A DNA stretch of 64,000 bases, taken from Desulforapulum autotrophicum (GTDB lineage Bacteria; Desulfobacterota; Desulfobacteria; Desulfobacterales; Desulfolunaceae). Position 1 is the first letter of the stretch. Each line of letters begins with the position of its first letter. Location of the stretch: positions 124,001 through 188,000 of the forward strand of contig DYJE01000006.1 of the NCBI GenBank assembly GCA_020723285.1, in the 5' to 3' direction. The notes beneath the pieces were generated by a model. The model was given only the letters and a program-made list of their open reading frames with translations. It was not told the DNA's origin and searched no databases. A program made the position numbers and the translations under genes. Positions 34,586-43,810 of the stretch are shown in pieces.

Positions 34586-37500
34586 CTAAAATCCCAGTTG
34601 TTTCTTAAGTTTCCTGTCCAGTGTTTTCAGAGTCACTCCCGCTTCATCGAAATGGTATTCCACCACCTGCCGCTCCAGAATCCGTCTCAGATCCTCGAAC
34701 TCGGAATTTACGATCCCAAAGGGAAACCCTTTTTTTATTTCGTTGAAACAGGCCTCGGACCGGACAGGGTCAGATTCTTTAAGACTTTCCCCCAGCTCCC
34801 TGAACAGGGCGAAAAGGGTCTCAGGGTCAACGGAGTCACCGGGGGCCACCACATGAACCCGTGTGTCTTTTCGGTCACCCATTTTTTCAAGGGCGTCTTT
34901 CACCCGGATAAAGGCGTCTTCGGCTGCCGGGATCAGAATTCTTATCCTCTCCTTGTTGCCTTTGATGCAGGCCTGCTCAAGGATTCCGGACACGGTTTTG
35001 AGTTCCACCGCAGAAATGTTCCCGGCCGCACCTTTCATGGAATGAGCCAGAAGCCTGGCATCCGTAAAGTTACCTTTATCAACAAATTCACCAAACTCAA
35101 CAAAAAAATGGTCGAACATCTGACAAAAATCAGCGACGATATCGAAATAACGGTTCCAGTTTCCGCCCAGACGCCGTAAACCTTCGGCGATATCAAGGCC
35201 CGGAAGCGTAAACGCGTCCTTCTGGTCCGGCTCGTTTTTTTCGCGATGGCCAATGGCCAGAACGCTCAGATCCTCATCAAGCCGGGACACATTGTTTCTG
35301 AGGGCTGAGAACAGTTCCTTCCGGTCGATGGGCTTTGGCACATAATCGTTCATTCCCGCCGCGATGCATCGTTCACGGTCGCCGTACATGGCATGGGCCG
35401 TCATGGCGATAATGGGTATGTCGGTGAGTTTCAGCTGGTCACGGATGTACCGTGACGCTTCGAGGCCGTCCATCTCAGGCATCTGGACATCCATCAGTAC
35501 GGCGTCGTAGGTTTTTCCCCTCAGGGCATCGATGGCTTCCAGGCCGTGACCGGCCTTGTCCACGCTGATCCCCGCCGAAACAAGAATCTCCGTGGCCACC
35601 ATCTGGTTGATGGGGTTGTCCTCCACCAGAAGGACCGTCATGTCGTTGAATTCATCCCAGGTCATGAGGCCCTGGGAATCGTCACTGCTCTTAAGGACCC
35701 TGAAACCGAAAATCTCCATGACGGTGTCGAACAATATGGACTGTTTCACCGGTTTCATGAGAAAGCTGTCCGCACCCGCGCTTCTCGCCCGCTGGACATC
35801 CCCGTCCCTGCCGTAACTCCCGGTGCAGATGATGGGCGGGGATGTGTAGCGGCTGTCGTTTTTGATCCTTGCAATGGCCTCGATGCCGTCCATGCCTTTG
35901 AGCTTCACGTCCATGATGATCAGGCCGTAGGGTTCCTGGGTCTGGGACAGGTAGTAAAGCTGGAGGGCTGTTTCAGCGGAACTGGCCATGTCCGTCCGGA
36001 ATCCGAAAGACTCCATGAACCGTTTGATGATGAGAAGGGTTGACGGGTTGTCATCCACGATCAGCACCCGTTTGTCTCTGAGGTTCGGTGGAACGGTCTG
36101 GGGGGTTTCCCTGTCCGCATCGGCTGTCCGTGTTTCAATGGTGAAATAGAACGCGCTTCCTTTGCCGATCTCGCTTTCGACCCAGATATCGCCGCCCATC
36201 ATCATGACGATTTTCTTGCAGATGGCAAGGCCCAGCCCCGTTCCGCCGTATTTGCGGGTGGTGGAACCGTCGGCCTGGGCAAAAGCGTCGAACAGACGCT
36301 CGGAAATGGATGAATCGATGCCGATGCCCGTGTCCCTGACACAGAACAGCAGGCTTACACGGTCTTCCACGCGGCTCCGGGTTTTCACGGAAATGCAGAT
36401 CTCGCCTTTTTTCGTGAACTTGAACGCATTGGAGCTGAGGTTGGCGAGGACCTGACGGAGCCGAAGGGGATCGGACACCAGTTTTCTGGGGGCCGAGGCA
36501 TCAATGTCCACCACCAGTTCGATGTCCTTGGTCATGCTGCGCTCAAGAAACATGTCCGACACTTCCTCGATCACGGAACGCAGGTTGAAAGGAACATTTT
36601 CAAAACCCAGTTTGCCCGCGTCGATTTTCGAAAAATCCAGGATATCGTTGATCAGTTCGAGAAGGGACCGGGACGACGAACGGACGATGTTCAAATACTC
36701 TTTCTGTTTGCGGGTCATCTCCGTGTTCATCACCAGATCGCACATGCCGATGATGGCGTTCATGGGGGTCCTAATTTCATGGCTCATGTTGGCCAGAAAT
36801 TCGCTTTTCGCCTTTCCCGAGGCATCTGCGGCTTCCATGGCCTTCTTGAGCTGGGCGTTCATTTCCTTGAGTTCCGCCGTGCGTTCCTCCACCCGTTTTT
36901 CCAGTTCGTCATGGGCTTTCTGAAGGGCGTGCTCGGCCTTCTTCCGCGGGGTGATATCGATGACCGACGCAATGGTCATACCGGTCTTGGCATCGGGATT
37001 CACTTCGGAATACACATGGATGATCTCCCCATCCTTCCGCACCAGCCGGAATTCGTATTCCCTGGGCGACGGCTGGCCGCTGGCCTGTCGGTCCAGATGG
37101 TCTTTCTTCAACACTTTCCGGTCTTCTTCCTCCACAAAATCCATCCAGCGGAACCTGCCTTCAATCTCGTAACGGCTGTAACCGGTCATCTTTTCCAGCA
37201 TGGGATTGGCTTCGGACACCACCATATGTTCATCGATCACCAGCAGTCCGGCACCGGTGTTTTCGAAAATATTCCTGTACTTGTCATTGCTGATCTCAAG
37301 GGCCAGGGTCCTTTTCCGGGTTTCCTCCCTGAATTCCTCAATCCTGAAAATAAACTTGTAGACATAGAAAAGAACTGAAAGGCAGAGAATGAAAAGCGTC
37401 AGTTCGGACGTGCTGAACCCCAGAACATAACTGCGAAGCCCCAGCACCAGGGGGGCCATGGCGATGATGCTCCAGGAAAGGAGATTGAAGGCCCTGATCC

Positions 37501-37879
37501 CGTACTGGATGCCGTTACCCACGGCGATGATCACCATGAACAGCATAAGGGGAGACGGCGAGGTGGGATCACAGATCCAGGCCACATAGGAAAAACCCAG
37601 GTCGGCGATGATACTGGAACGGACAAGGCCCCAGCTCATGCCCTGCTTCACCATGCGGTGGCGGAGAAGAAACTGGAGAACGGCGTAGGCCCCGATAAAA
37701 AGAAGCACCGGCTCAAAGCCCACCATCCGGAGCCTCGGCCCGATCAAAACATAGACTATGAACAGTCCTGCAAGCAGTGCCCGGACAAGATACTGCAATC
37801 CCGGCACATGGTTTTTTTTCCGTGTCATCTTTCCCGCCCCATCCACGGGATTATCCACCGTCAGGTTCCCACCACCCAT
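34586..37879 (-). CDS. Hybrid sensor histidine kinase with two receivers and Hpt domain
   Basis: This 1,097-residue membrane protein has several N-terminal transmembrane segments (about residues 30-180), a PAS domain (about 200-310), a coiled segment, then the HisKA domain with the phosphorylated His in MSHEIRTPMNA (about residue 367) and the ATPase domain (SNAFKFTKKGEI, DTGIGID, GGTGLGLAICK). Two receivers follow (IIMDVKLKGMDG and LMDVQMPEMDG), then a C-terminal Hpt with LLAHSMKGAAGN. That makes a full His-Asp-His relay. The ATG at 37879 has only a loose GGGG site; the frame opens earlier at 37939. It heads an operon with the REC/HD-GYP regulator, sbcB and a small protein. Confidence 0.93.
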   Translation of the reverse strand: MGGGNLTVDNPVDGAGKMTRKKNHVPGLQYLVRALLAGLFIVYVLIGPRLRMVGFEPVLLFIGAYAVLQFLLRHRMVKQGMSWGLVRSSIIADLGFSYVAWICDPTSPSPLMLFMVIIAVGNGIQYGIRAFNLLSWSIIAMAPLVLGLRSYVLGFSTSELTLFILCLSVLFYVYKFIFRIEEFREETRKRTLALEISNDKYRNIFENTGAGLLVIDEHMVVSEANPMLEKMTGYSRYEIEGRFRWMDFVEEEDRKVLKKDHLDRQASGQPSPREYEFRLVRKDGEIIHVYSEVNPDAKTGMTIASVIDITPRKKAEHALQKAHDELEKRVEERTAELKEMNAQLKKAMEAADASGKAKSEFLANMSHEIRTPMNAIIGMCDLVMNTEMTRKQKEYLNIVRSSSRSLLELINDILDFSKIDAGKLGFENVPFNLRSVIEEVSDMFLERSMTKDIELVVDIDASAPRKLVSDPLRLRQVLANLSSNAFKFTKKGEICISVKTRSRVEDRVSLLFCVRDTGIGIDSSISERLFDAFAQADGSTTRKYGGTGLGLAICKKIVMMMGGDIWVESEIGKGSAFYFTIETRTADADRETPQTVPPNLRDKRVLIVDDNPSTLLIIKRFMESFGFRTDMASSAETALQLYYLSQTQEPYGLIIMDVKLKGMDGIEAIARIKNDSRYTSPPIICTGSYGRDGDVQRARSAGADSFLMKPVKQSILFDTVMEIFGFRVLKSSDDSQGLMTWDEFNDMTVLLVEDNPINQMVATEILVSAGISVDKAGHGLEAIDALRGKTYDAVLMDVQMPEMDGLEASRYIRDQLKLTDIPIIAMTAHAMYGDRERCIAAGMNDYVPKPIDRKELFSALRNNVSRLDEDLSVLAIGHREKNEPDQKDAFTLPGLDIAEGLRRLGGNWNRYFDIVADFCQMFDHFFVEFGEFVDKGNFTDARLLAHSMKGAAGNISAVELKTVSGILEQACIKGNKERIRILIPAAEDAFIRVKDALEKMGDRKDTRVHVVAPGDSVDPETLFALFRELGESLKESDPVRSEACFNEIKKGFPFGIVNSEFEDLRRILERQVVEYHFDEAGVTLKTLDRKLKKQLGF

Positions 37880-38156
37880 AGTTAAACCCCAGAAAGACAG
37901 ATGAATGATATGAGAGACAGCGTACAGACTCCCCCACAACCGTTCCTCCCCACCGAAGGCAAAACAATCCCGGCAACTGATGGATTGCCCGATCTATCGC
38001 GGATCATCAATTATACAACCGGAATGCTAAACATGTATTTCAGGTGTAAACCGAAGTCAATAGAAGAATTTCAATTGGTTATAATATGTGTAAAAAAACC
38101 GGACGATTGCCCTGTCGCAAGCGAAGCCCCCCGGCTCAGACCGCCCGAAGTGCGTG

Positions 38157-39242
38157 TCATACCGGCATTCCCCCAGTAAAATCGTAGCCCACCCGGATTT
38201 TGTACGTCCTTAGATTTTCAAGCAGGTTTCTCAGGCGGCCCCGCTCGTTCGGGTTCAGGCTGTTGGGGAAAACATCGTTGGACGGTGACGACCAGGCCGA
38301 CCCCACGGCCCGTGCCTGCGTGTTCAGCCGTATATCCATCAGGCCTTCAAACGTTTCTTTCATGCCCTGATGGGTCCCCGCGCTCAGAACACGCAGGGCC
38401 AGAAGATCGTCAAGCCGTGTCACGGTGTGTGTCGAGCTGACGCCATGCTTCATGGCATAGACCCGGACAAAATCCACCAGAGGCGTCATGGCGTTTTTGA
38501 TACTGAATGACCCGCGTCTGGGGCCGTCCTTTTCCACAACGATCCGGCCGAGAAACCCCAAGGGGACCTGGGCTTGAAGGATGTGGTTCGCCAGAATCCT
38601 GATAAACCGGGGGCTTTCCGCCACACGGTTTTCAAGATGGGTCCTGAAATCTCCCGCCAGACCATCATCTCCAAGGACACCCCGGACATCGAAGAGCATC
38701 CGTGCCTTCATGAGGTCACGCTCTTCCGCCGAAAGGAGCCACTGATCAACATCCTGTTTCCACAGTGAAAGAGACTGACAGAATCTGGGATTCATGGCCA
38801 TGGTATCCCCTTTGCACAAGGCATACCCGGCAAGGCTCAGCCCTTGGCAGACGTTTTTTCCAAGAGTCAGAAAATATGCCCGGGCCGCTTTGCCCTGATC
38901 ATCCGTCAGGTCTTCGTAGACGATGGCATTGTCCTGGTCGGTCGTAAGGGTCTGCTCGTTACGTCCCTCGCTGCCGAAAACCAGGAACGAAAACCGGCAC
39001 GGAGGAGGGCCGAGCTGTGTCACGGCGAATTCGATGAAACGGACGGCCATGCTGTCGCTGATTAACGATAAGGTCAGGGTGATGTCGGAAGGGGGAATCC
39101 CGGTGCGGATCAGACCGGCAGCGAGCGGTGCCGTTGCCCGGCTGACCACGGTGAGGGTTTCAGGGCTTTCGGCATTCCTGATCTGCTCCAGATGATCCGA
39201 AAGCCCCTTGAAACGGCTGATGCCATGGAATTCATGAATCAT
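38157..39242 (-). CDS. DUF294-type nucleotidyltransferase, without N-terminal sensor domains
   Basis: The 361-residue protein holds the DUF294/GlnD-like nucleotidyltransferase core FGSEGRNEQTLTTDQDNAIV (G-S-x-x-R and D-x-D) and the helical C-terminal domain that usually follows. Most members carry cyclic-nucleotide and CBS domains ahead of this core; here only about 90 residues precede it, so the sensory half is missing or has been replaced by a short helical piece. ATG 39242 overlaps the stop of the DUF4405 gene (TGATG), which fixes the start and shows translational coupling. Target protein unknown. Confidence 0.8.
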   Translation of the reverse strand: MIHEFHGISRFKGLSDHLEQIRNAESPETLTVVSRATAPLAAGLIRTGIPPSDITLTLSLISDSMAVRFIEFAVTQLGPPPCRFSFLVFGSEGRNEQTLTTDQDNAIVYEDLTDDQGKAARAYFLTLGKNVCQGLSLAGYALCKGDTMAMNPRFCQSLSLWKQDVDQWLLSAEERDLMKARMLFDVRGVLGDDGLAGDFRTHLENRVAESPRFIRILANHILQAQVPLGFLGRIVVEKDGPRRGSFSIKNAMTPLVDFVRVYAMKHGVSSTHTVTRLDDLLALRVLSAGTHQGMKETFEGLMDIRLNTQARAVGSAWSSPSNDVFPNSLNPNERGRLRNLLENLRTYKIRVGYDFTGGMPV

Positions 39243-39514
39243 CAGCTTTTTTTGCCGAAATACCTGTTCCAGTTGTTCACAATGTAATCCTTGTGAAGCC
39301 AGAGATGGACACCGGCTAAAATCATGAAAAAAAGCCCGGCCCATTCATGGATATCCCGCATGAAATGTCTCAGGGAAACAAGAAAACCCATGTTCGTTTC
39401 ACTGCCACGGGGAAGCACCCACCAGTTGATGAGGCCGGTAAAACCCAGAACGGCGAACAGCACCAGCATGGCCGCGCTGACATACAAGAGAAGATCCTTT
39501 TTTTTCATGTCCAT
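39242..39514 (-). CDS. Small membrane protein, DUF4405-like
   Basis: This 90-residue protein has two or three membrane helices (LLLYVSAAMLVLFAVLGFTG, and HEWAGLFFMILAGVHLWLH) with several conserved-looking histidines (RHFMRDIHEWAG and VHLWLH) in the DUF4405 pattern, which resembles cytochrome b-type heme-binding helices. AAGGAGG sits before ATG 39514, giving better spacing than ATG 39517. It is translationally coupled to the DUF294 nucleotidyltransferase and follows ptsP by about 60 bases. Heme binding is inferred only from the histidines. Confidence 0.78.
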   Translation of the reverse strand: MDMKKKDLLLYVSAAMLVLFAVLGFTGLINWWVLPRGSETNMGFLVSLRHFMRDIHEWAGLFFMILAGVHLWLHKDYIVNNWNRYFGKKS

Positions 39515-39574
39515 CATAACCTCCTTCAGTCACTCATGATTGATAAAAAAAACAATTCATCGTTTCCATAATTT

Positions 39575-41872
39575 TCAATCCGGGACCACACCTTTCTTGA
39601 ATTCATCGAGAATCCGGCGGGCCCCTTCAATGGTTGTCATTTCAAGAAGAGACCGGGTATGGTCCCTGATCTCATCCAGAGTCAGCGAGGTGATCCGCTT
39701 CTGGACCTGGGGCAGATCCTTGGCGTTGACACTGAGGCTCCGAATCCCGATCCCCAGGAGAAAGGGGATGTATTCGGGCTCATGGGCCATTTCACCGCAC
39801 ACGGACACGTCGATTCCCGCCCGTTCCCCGGCTCCGGCGATCTTGGCAAGGGCTCTCAGGACCGACGGATGATAGGGGCAGAAGTAATCCGCCACCCGTT
39901 TGTTGCCCCGGTCCACGGCCAGCATGTACTGAACGAAATCGTTGGTGCCGATGGAAAAAAAATCCGCCGCTTCGGCGAACTCGTCAAGGGTCTCCATCAC
40001 GGCGGGCAGTTCCACCATCATCCCCACTTCGGGTTTTTCGTGATGAACCAGGCCTTCGGCCTTCAGTTTCTCCATACAGCTCATCACCATGTTCCGAGCC
40101 TGATAGAACTCATCCAGAGATGAAATCATGGGAAACATGATCCGGAGCTTTTCGTGCCCTGCCCCGGCCCTTAGAATGGCCCGGATCTGCTGGGCGAAGA
40201 CCTCCTTGATTTTGAAAGAAAACCGGATGGATCTCAGGCCCAGGGCAGGGTTGTCCTCCCCTTTCACATCGGAATAGGCCAGAATTTTATCCCCGCCGGC
40301 ATCCAGGGTCCTGATGGTCACCACCTTATCCCCCATCTGTTCCATCAACCGGTTGTAAACCACAAGCTGCTCTTCTTCCGTGGGGAAATTGGCCCTGACG
40401 AGAAACGGGAATTCCGTTCGGTAAAGGCCGATGCCCTCCGCCTTGAGCTCAAGGGCCAGGGGGACTTCCGATAGCAGGTTGATGTTGGCGTAAAGATGGA
40501 CCCGTGTCCCGTCTTTTGTCCGTGTTTCAGGAAGCATCTCGTTTTTGATGGCGTCGGCGGTTTTCCGGGTCTTCAGGCGCTCCTCATGGCTATTGACCAC
40601 TTCCGCCGCCGGATCGATGTAGATGTTTCCCATATCACCGTCCACGATGGCCGTTGTTCCACCGGGCAAAGCCAGCAGTCTCTCGTCTTCGGCGATCACC
40701 AGGGGTATGCCCAGGGACCGGGCCAGGATGGAGATGTGGGATGTGACTCCGCCGCCCACCAGAACGATGGCGGCCACTTCGTCCGCAGCCAGTTTCAGGA
40801 TGTCCGATGGAAAAAGCTCTTTGGAGATCACCACCCGTTTCTGGCCCAGACTGGGTTCTCCGCAGCTCCGGCAGATCAGGTTGCTGAGAAGACGGCTTCC
40901 CAGGTCTTCCACGTCATTGGCCTTTTCCTTCATATAAGCGTGAGGGCTCGATGAAAAAATTTTGATGTAACTGTTGGCGATCCGTCTCACCGCTTCGGGC
41001 GGGTTCATGCCGTTTTCGATGAGATTCGTCATTTTGCTGATAAAACTCGGATCTTTGAGAATCATGAAATGGGCCGTGAAAATCAAGGACGCACTTTCAG
41101 GCAAGCGCTCCACAAAGGCGTTTTCCATTTCTTTCAGCTGGATGGCCGTCAGTTTCACGGCTTCCTGAAAATCATCCATGGTGTAGATTGTCCCGCCGTC
41201 ATTCTGACCCTGATCCGAAAGAAGTTCCCCGTGCGTTTTCTTGTACACGGCCACCGGTGCGTGAGCGTATCCCCCGGAAGCCACAAGGCCCCGGACGAGC
41301 TTGAGTTCCCGGACATCCGCCGGTTCAGGGTTCACTTTCCCGTTTCCGGTATGGAGTTCCATCAAAAGCCGCGCGTTTTCGATAGAACCGGCCAGCTGGG
41401 ACGCCGAAGCCCTCAGGGCGTCGGTGTCGCTTGCCTGGAAAAAGCATTCCTGCTCATGCTGAACCACCAGAACGCCGATTTTCTCTTCTCCCCGCTGAAT
41501 GGGAACCGCAAGAAACGATTCAAACCGGTCTTCATCCGCTTCCTTGAAATACTTGTAATGAGCATCCGCCGAAGCCTTGTCCACGGAAAGGGGTTTACGG
41601 CTGAAAAGGGTGGTTCCCACCAGCCCCTCTCCCAGTTTCATCCTGATTTTGCCGACGGCCCTGGGGTTCAGCCCCACCGTGGCGGCAAGAACAAGATCCT
41701 GGGTGTTCCGTTCAAACAGATAAATGGAGCAGACATCCGCGTCCAGGTGGCGTGCCACCATTTCCACGGCGCGTTGCAGAAAAGTGTGGATATTTTCACT
41801 TCCGGCAAGAAGATCGGCAAGTTCGCCGATATCGCAAAGAAGACTCAGGTGGTCTCGTTTCACTCGTTTCAT
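39575..41872 (-). CDS. ptsP: Phosphoenolpyruvate-protein phosphotransferase with GAF domain (EI-Ntr)
   Basis: The 765-residue protein has a GAF domain (about residues 1-165, DLLAGSENIHTFLQRAVEMV to SIENARLLMEL) joined to a full enzyme I: the phospho-His region VGGGVTSHISILARSLG, and the C-terminal PEP-binding barrel with YRTEFPFLVR, IGTNDFVQYMLAVDRGN and SVCGEMAHEP. This is the domain order of PtsP, first enzyme of the nitrogen PTS, which passes phosphate to NPr and regulates metabolism instead of moving sugar. The genes for NPr and EIIA-Ntr are not in the window. It is the first gene of a possible three-gene unit with DUF4405 and DUF294 proteins. Confidence 0.92.
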   Translation of the reverse strand: MKRVKRDHLSLLCDIGELADLLAGSENIHTFLQRAVEMVARHLDADVCSIYLFERNTQDLVLAATVGLNPRAVGKIRMKLGEGLVGTTLFSRKPLSVDKASADAHYKYFKEADEDRFESFLAVPIQRGEEKIGVLVVQHEQECFFQASDTDALRASASQLAGSIENARLLMELHTGNGKVNPEPADVRELKLVRGLVASGGYAHAPVAVYKKTHGELLSDQGQNDGGTIYTMDDFQEAVKLTAIQLKEMENAFVERLPESASLIFTAHFMILKDPSFISKMTNLIENGMNPPEAVRRIANSYIKIFSSSPHAYMKEKANDVEDLGSRLLSNLICRSCGEPSLGQKRVVISKELFPSDILKLAADEVAAIVLVGGGVTSHISILARSLGIPLVIAEDERLLALPGGTTAIVDGDMGNIYIDPAAEVVNSHEERLKTRKTADAIKNEMLPETRTKDGTRVHLYANINLLSEVPLALELKAEGIGLYRTEFPFLVRANFPTEEEQLVVYNRLMEQMGDKVVTIRTLDAGGDKILAYSDVKGEDNPALGLRSIRFSFKIKEVFAQQIRAILRAGAGHEKLRIMFPMISSLDEFYQARNMVMSCMEKLKAEGLVHHEKPEVGMMVELPAVMETLDEFAEAADFFSIGTNDFVQYMLAVDRGNKRVADYFCPYHPSVLRALAKIAGAGERAGIDVSVCGEMAHEPEYIPFLLGIGIRSLSVNAKDLPQVQKRITSLTLDEIRDHTRSLLEMTTIEGARRILDEFKKGVVPD

Positions 41873-42154
41873 GACGTTCCTGGTGTGTGCAGCCTGTCGG
41901 TGGATAATGCCGTTTCGGGATTTCGCTCCTTAAACCGGCGCTTGAAAAACGAAACCTACTTTAAGGCATCCCATGGCGATTGTCAAAACACGTTTATCTA
42001 TGGATTCTTGATCAAAATGATTCATTGGGACGTGAATCAATCTTATAAATCAACCTTTAAATCAGCACAGATCGTTTGCCTCAATATAAAAACCCTTTAT
42101 TTTTTAAAAAAATTCTGCTGTTTATGTATATGGCTATAATACAAGGAGATCATC

Positions 42155-42355
42155 ATGCACCCTATTCGACACATATTTGAAGAGGCCCCGGACGTTATTC
42201 CCGTTCCTGAAGAACTGCGCCGCCGTCGGGTCGAATTCATTCTCTGGCCTCTGGAAGAAACACAGCCGGGTAAAAAGAAAAAGCCCTGTTTTAAGATTGC
42301 CGACGTGGACGTCATCGACATTCTATCCAGGGAGGAACGCAATGTCCGGCGATAG
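42155..42355 (+). CDS. Antitoxin of PIN-domain toxin-antitoxin pair
   Basis: This 66-residue protein (MHPIRHIFEEAPDVIPVP, then EELRRRRVEFILWPLEE) precedes a PIN toxin on the same strand and overlaps it by 14 bases. Size, order and overlap fit a type II antitoxin; the sequence suits the VapB or DUF2281 kind, in which a proline/hydrophobic segment docks on the toxin. An AAGGAG site lies ahead of the ATG. The promoter should lie in the preceding gene-free 280 bases. Confidence 0.78.
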   Translation: MHPIRHIFEEAPDVIPVPEELRRRRVEFILWPLEETQPGKKKKPCFKIADVDVIDILSREERNVRR

Positions 42356-42755
42356 TGTTTTCATCGACACCAACATCTGGATATACGCCCACCTGAGAAA
42401 AGCAAACGACACCCGTCACACCGTTGCCCTGGATCTCGTGGAAAACCTGTCAAACGTCGTCATCAGCCCCCAGGTGGTTGCAGAATATTACAGCGTCATG
42501 CTGCGTTCCGGGCAAAGTGACGGCTGGATACAGGACAACCTGAATATCATGCTGGATTACTATCGTGTGCAGCCGTTGAGCCATTCCCTTCTCCGGCTGG
42601 CCTGGGATATTCGTAACCGGCAGGGGTTTTCGATCTGGGACAGCCAGATCGTCGCTGCGGCCATGGCATCCGGTTGTGGAATCCTCTACACGGAAGATTT
42701 ACAGCACGGACAGCAAATCGGGTCTCTTTCAATCATCAATCCATTCCACGGATAA
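42342..42755 (+). CDS. PIN-domain toxin (VapC-like ribonuclease)
   Basis: The 137-residue protein shows the acidic residues of a PIN nuclease in order: Asp9 (VFIDTNIWIYA), Glu48 (VVAEYY), Asp100 (IWDSQIVAAA) and Asp119 (LYTEDLQHG). A good GGGAGG site precedes ATG 42342 inside the antitoxin gene. PIN toxins of type II systems cut RNA, often tRNA or rRNA. All catalytic positions look intact, so the toxin appears active. It is followed 30 bases later by the tail of an acyltransferase gene on the other strand. Confidence 0.88.
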   Translation: MSGDSVFIDTNIWIYAHLRKANDTRHTVALDLVENLSNVVISPQVVAEYYSVMLRSGQSDGWIQDNLNIMLDYYRVQPLSHSLLRLAWDIRNRQGFSIWDSQIVAAAMASGCGILYTEDLQHGQQIGSLSIINPFHG

Positions 42756-42784
42756 CAGCAGCTGGCGTCTCCCTCAATGCCGCA

Positions 42785-43468
42785 TCAGTTCAGGCGAAAC
42801 GGCAGCTGAGAACGGCAATGCCCGTCAGCCCAATCGGTGATTCTCACCAGTTCGTCCTGAAGGGCGCGGGTGGTTTTTTCAAGATCGGCGGCGGTAGGGT
42901 TGAACGGTGTGAAAACAGGTTTGCCGTAGATCAGCACACAGCGGGTGAAGGGAAAGGGAATCATCAGACGGTCCCAGCTCCGCATGGATTTGAAGCGCCG
43001 GGCGGAAAAACTCATGGGGATGATGGGGTAGCGGAGGGCTGACGCAAGCCGCGCCGCACCGGGTTTCACCACATGTCTGGGGCCAGTGGGTCCGTCCACG
43101 GACAGCATGCCGCTTCGTTTTTCCGTTTTCATGTAGTGTTCCATCTGGGCCAGCGCCTCTCTCCCCCCTTTTCGGGTTGACCCTCTGAAAACCATATACC
43201 CGCCTGTTTCCTGAAGAAGCGACGCCATATACCCGTCCCTGGACCGACTGGCCATGGCTGCGGGCTTCGCATCCCGCGGCCCCAGAAAATAGACGATGAG
43301 CCGTCCGTGCCAGCTGGCCAGAAGATAAGGACTTTTACGCATATAGGGCCCTGCATCTTCAAGGCCCCGGATTTCGATCCGGCAGCTGAAAAGAATCATA
43401 TCGAAAATAAAGATGACCAGACGCCCTAAGCCGAACATCACAATGTCTTTTAAGGTTGTTGTGTTCAT
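42785..43468 (-). CDS. Lysophospholipid acyltransferase family protein, DUF374 type
   Basis: The 227-residue protein has a hydrophobic N-terminal segment and the DUF374 signature: SWHGRLIVYFLG for the acyltransferase H-motif region, GSTRKGGREAL, and SVDGPTGPRHVVKPGAARLA. This family lies next to LPLAT enzymes and is thought to act on lipid A or phospholipids at the inner membrane. AAAGGA precedes ATG 43468; longer starts have no support. A second acyltransferase, of LpxL type, lies at 55509-56402. Substrate unknown. Confidence 0.83.
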   Translation of the reverse strand: MNTTTLKDIVMFGLGRLVIFIFDMILFSCRIEIRGLEDAGPYMRKSPYLLASWHGRLIVYFLGPRDAKPAAMASRSRDGYMASLLQETGGYMVFRGSTRKGGREALAQMEHYMKTEKRSGMLSVDGPTGPRHVVKPGAARLASALRYPIIPMSFSARRFKSMRSWDRLMIPFPFTRCVLIYGKPVFTPFNPTAADLEKTTRALQDELVRITDWADGHCRSQLPFRLN

Positions 43469-43623
43469 TCCCAAATCCTTTTTCTTTGGATTCTTTGAAC
43501 GTTTATCGTTTCTGCCGGCATAATGATGGCTAAAGCTACGTGAGCGGACGACAAATGTCAAGAATTGGCACCTCCGCCACATTCCACGTGGCATGGGGCA
43601 TTGACCCAAAACAGGTCAACCCG

Positions 43624-43648
43624 CCTGAAACAAGCGACCTGTTTCAGG
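43624..43648. promoter_or_regulatory. Perfect palindrome between divergent genes
   Basis: CCTGAAACA (43624-43632) and TGTTTCAGG (43640-43648) face each other across seven bases. The site is between the acyltransferase and the receiver-roadblock gene, so it may be an operator for either side. The right arm is itself within GACCTGTTTCAGGTC, giving overlapping symmetry. Confidence 0.4.
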
Positions 43649-43810
43649 TCAGCCGGGATGGCTATCGCGTTCAAAAACATGCAATCACCTGAAAACAAAC
43701 AATATTTCAGCCTCGACCATTCTGGCACGCATCTGGCTTAAGCAAACATCAAAAACGTTCGCAATGATACCGAGAATTATCTCCAAAACCCATCCATAAG
43801 GTGTGCGTCC

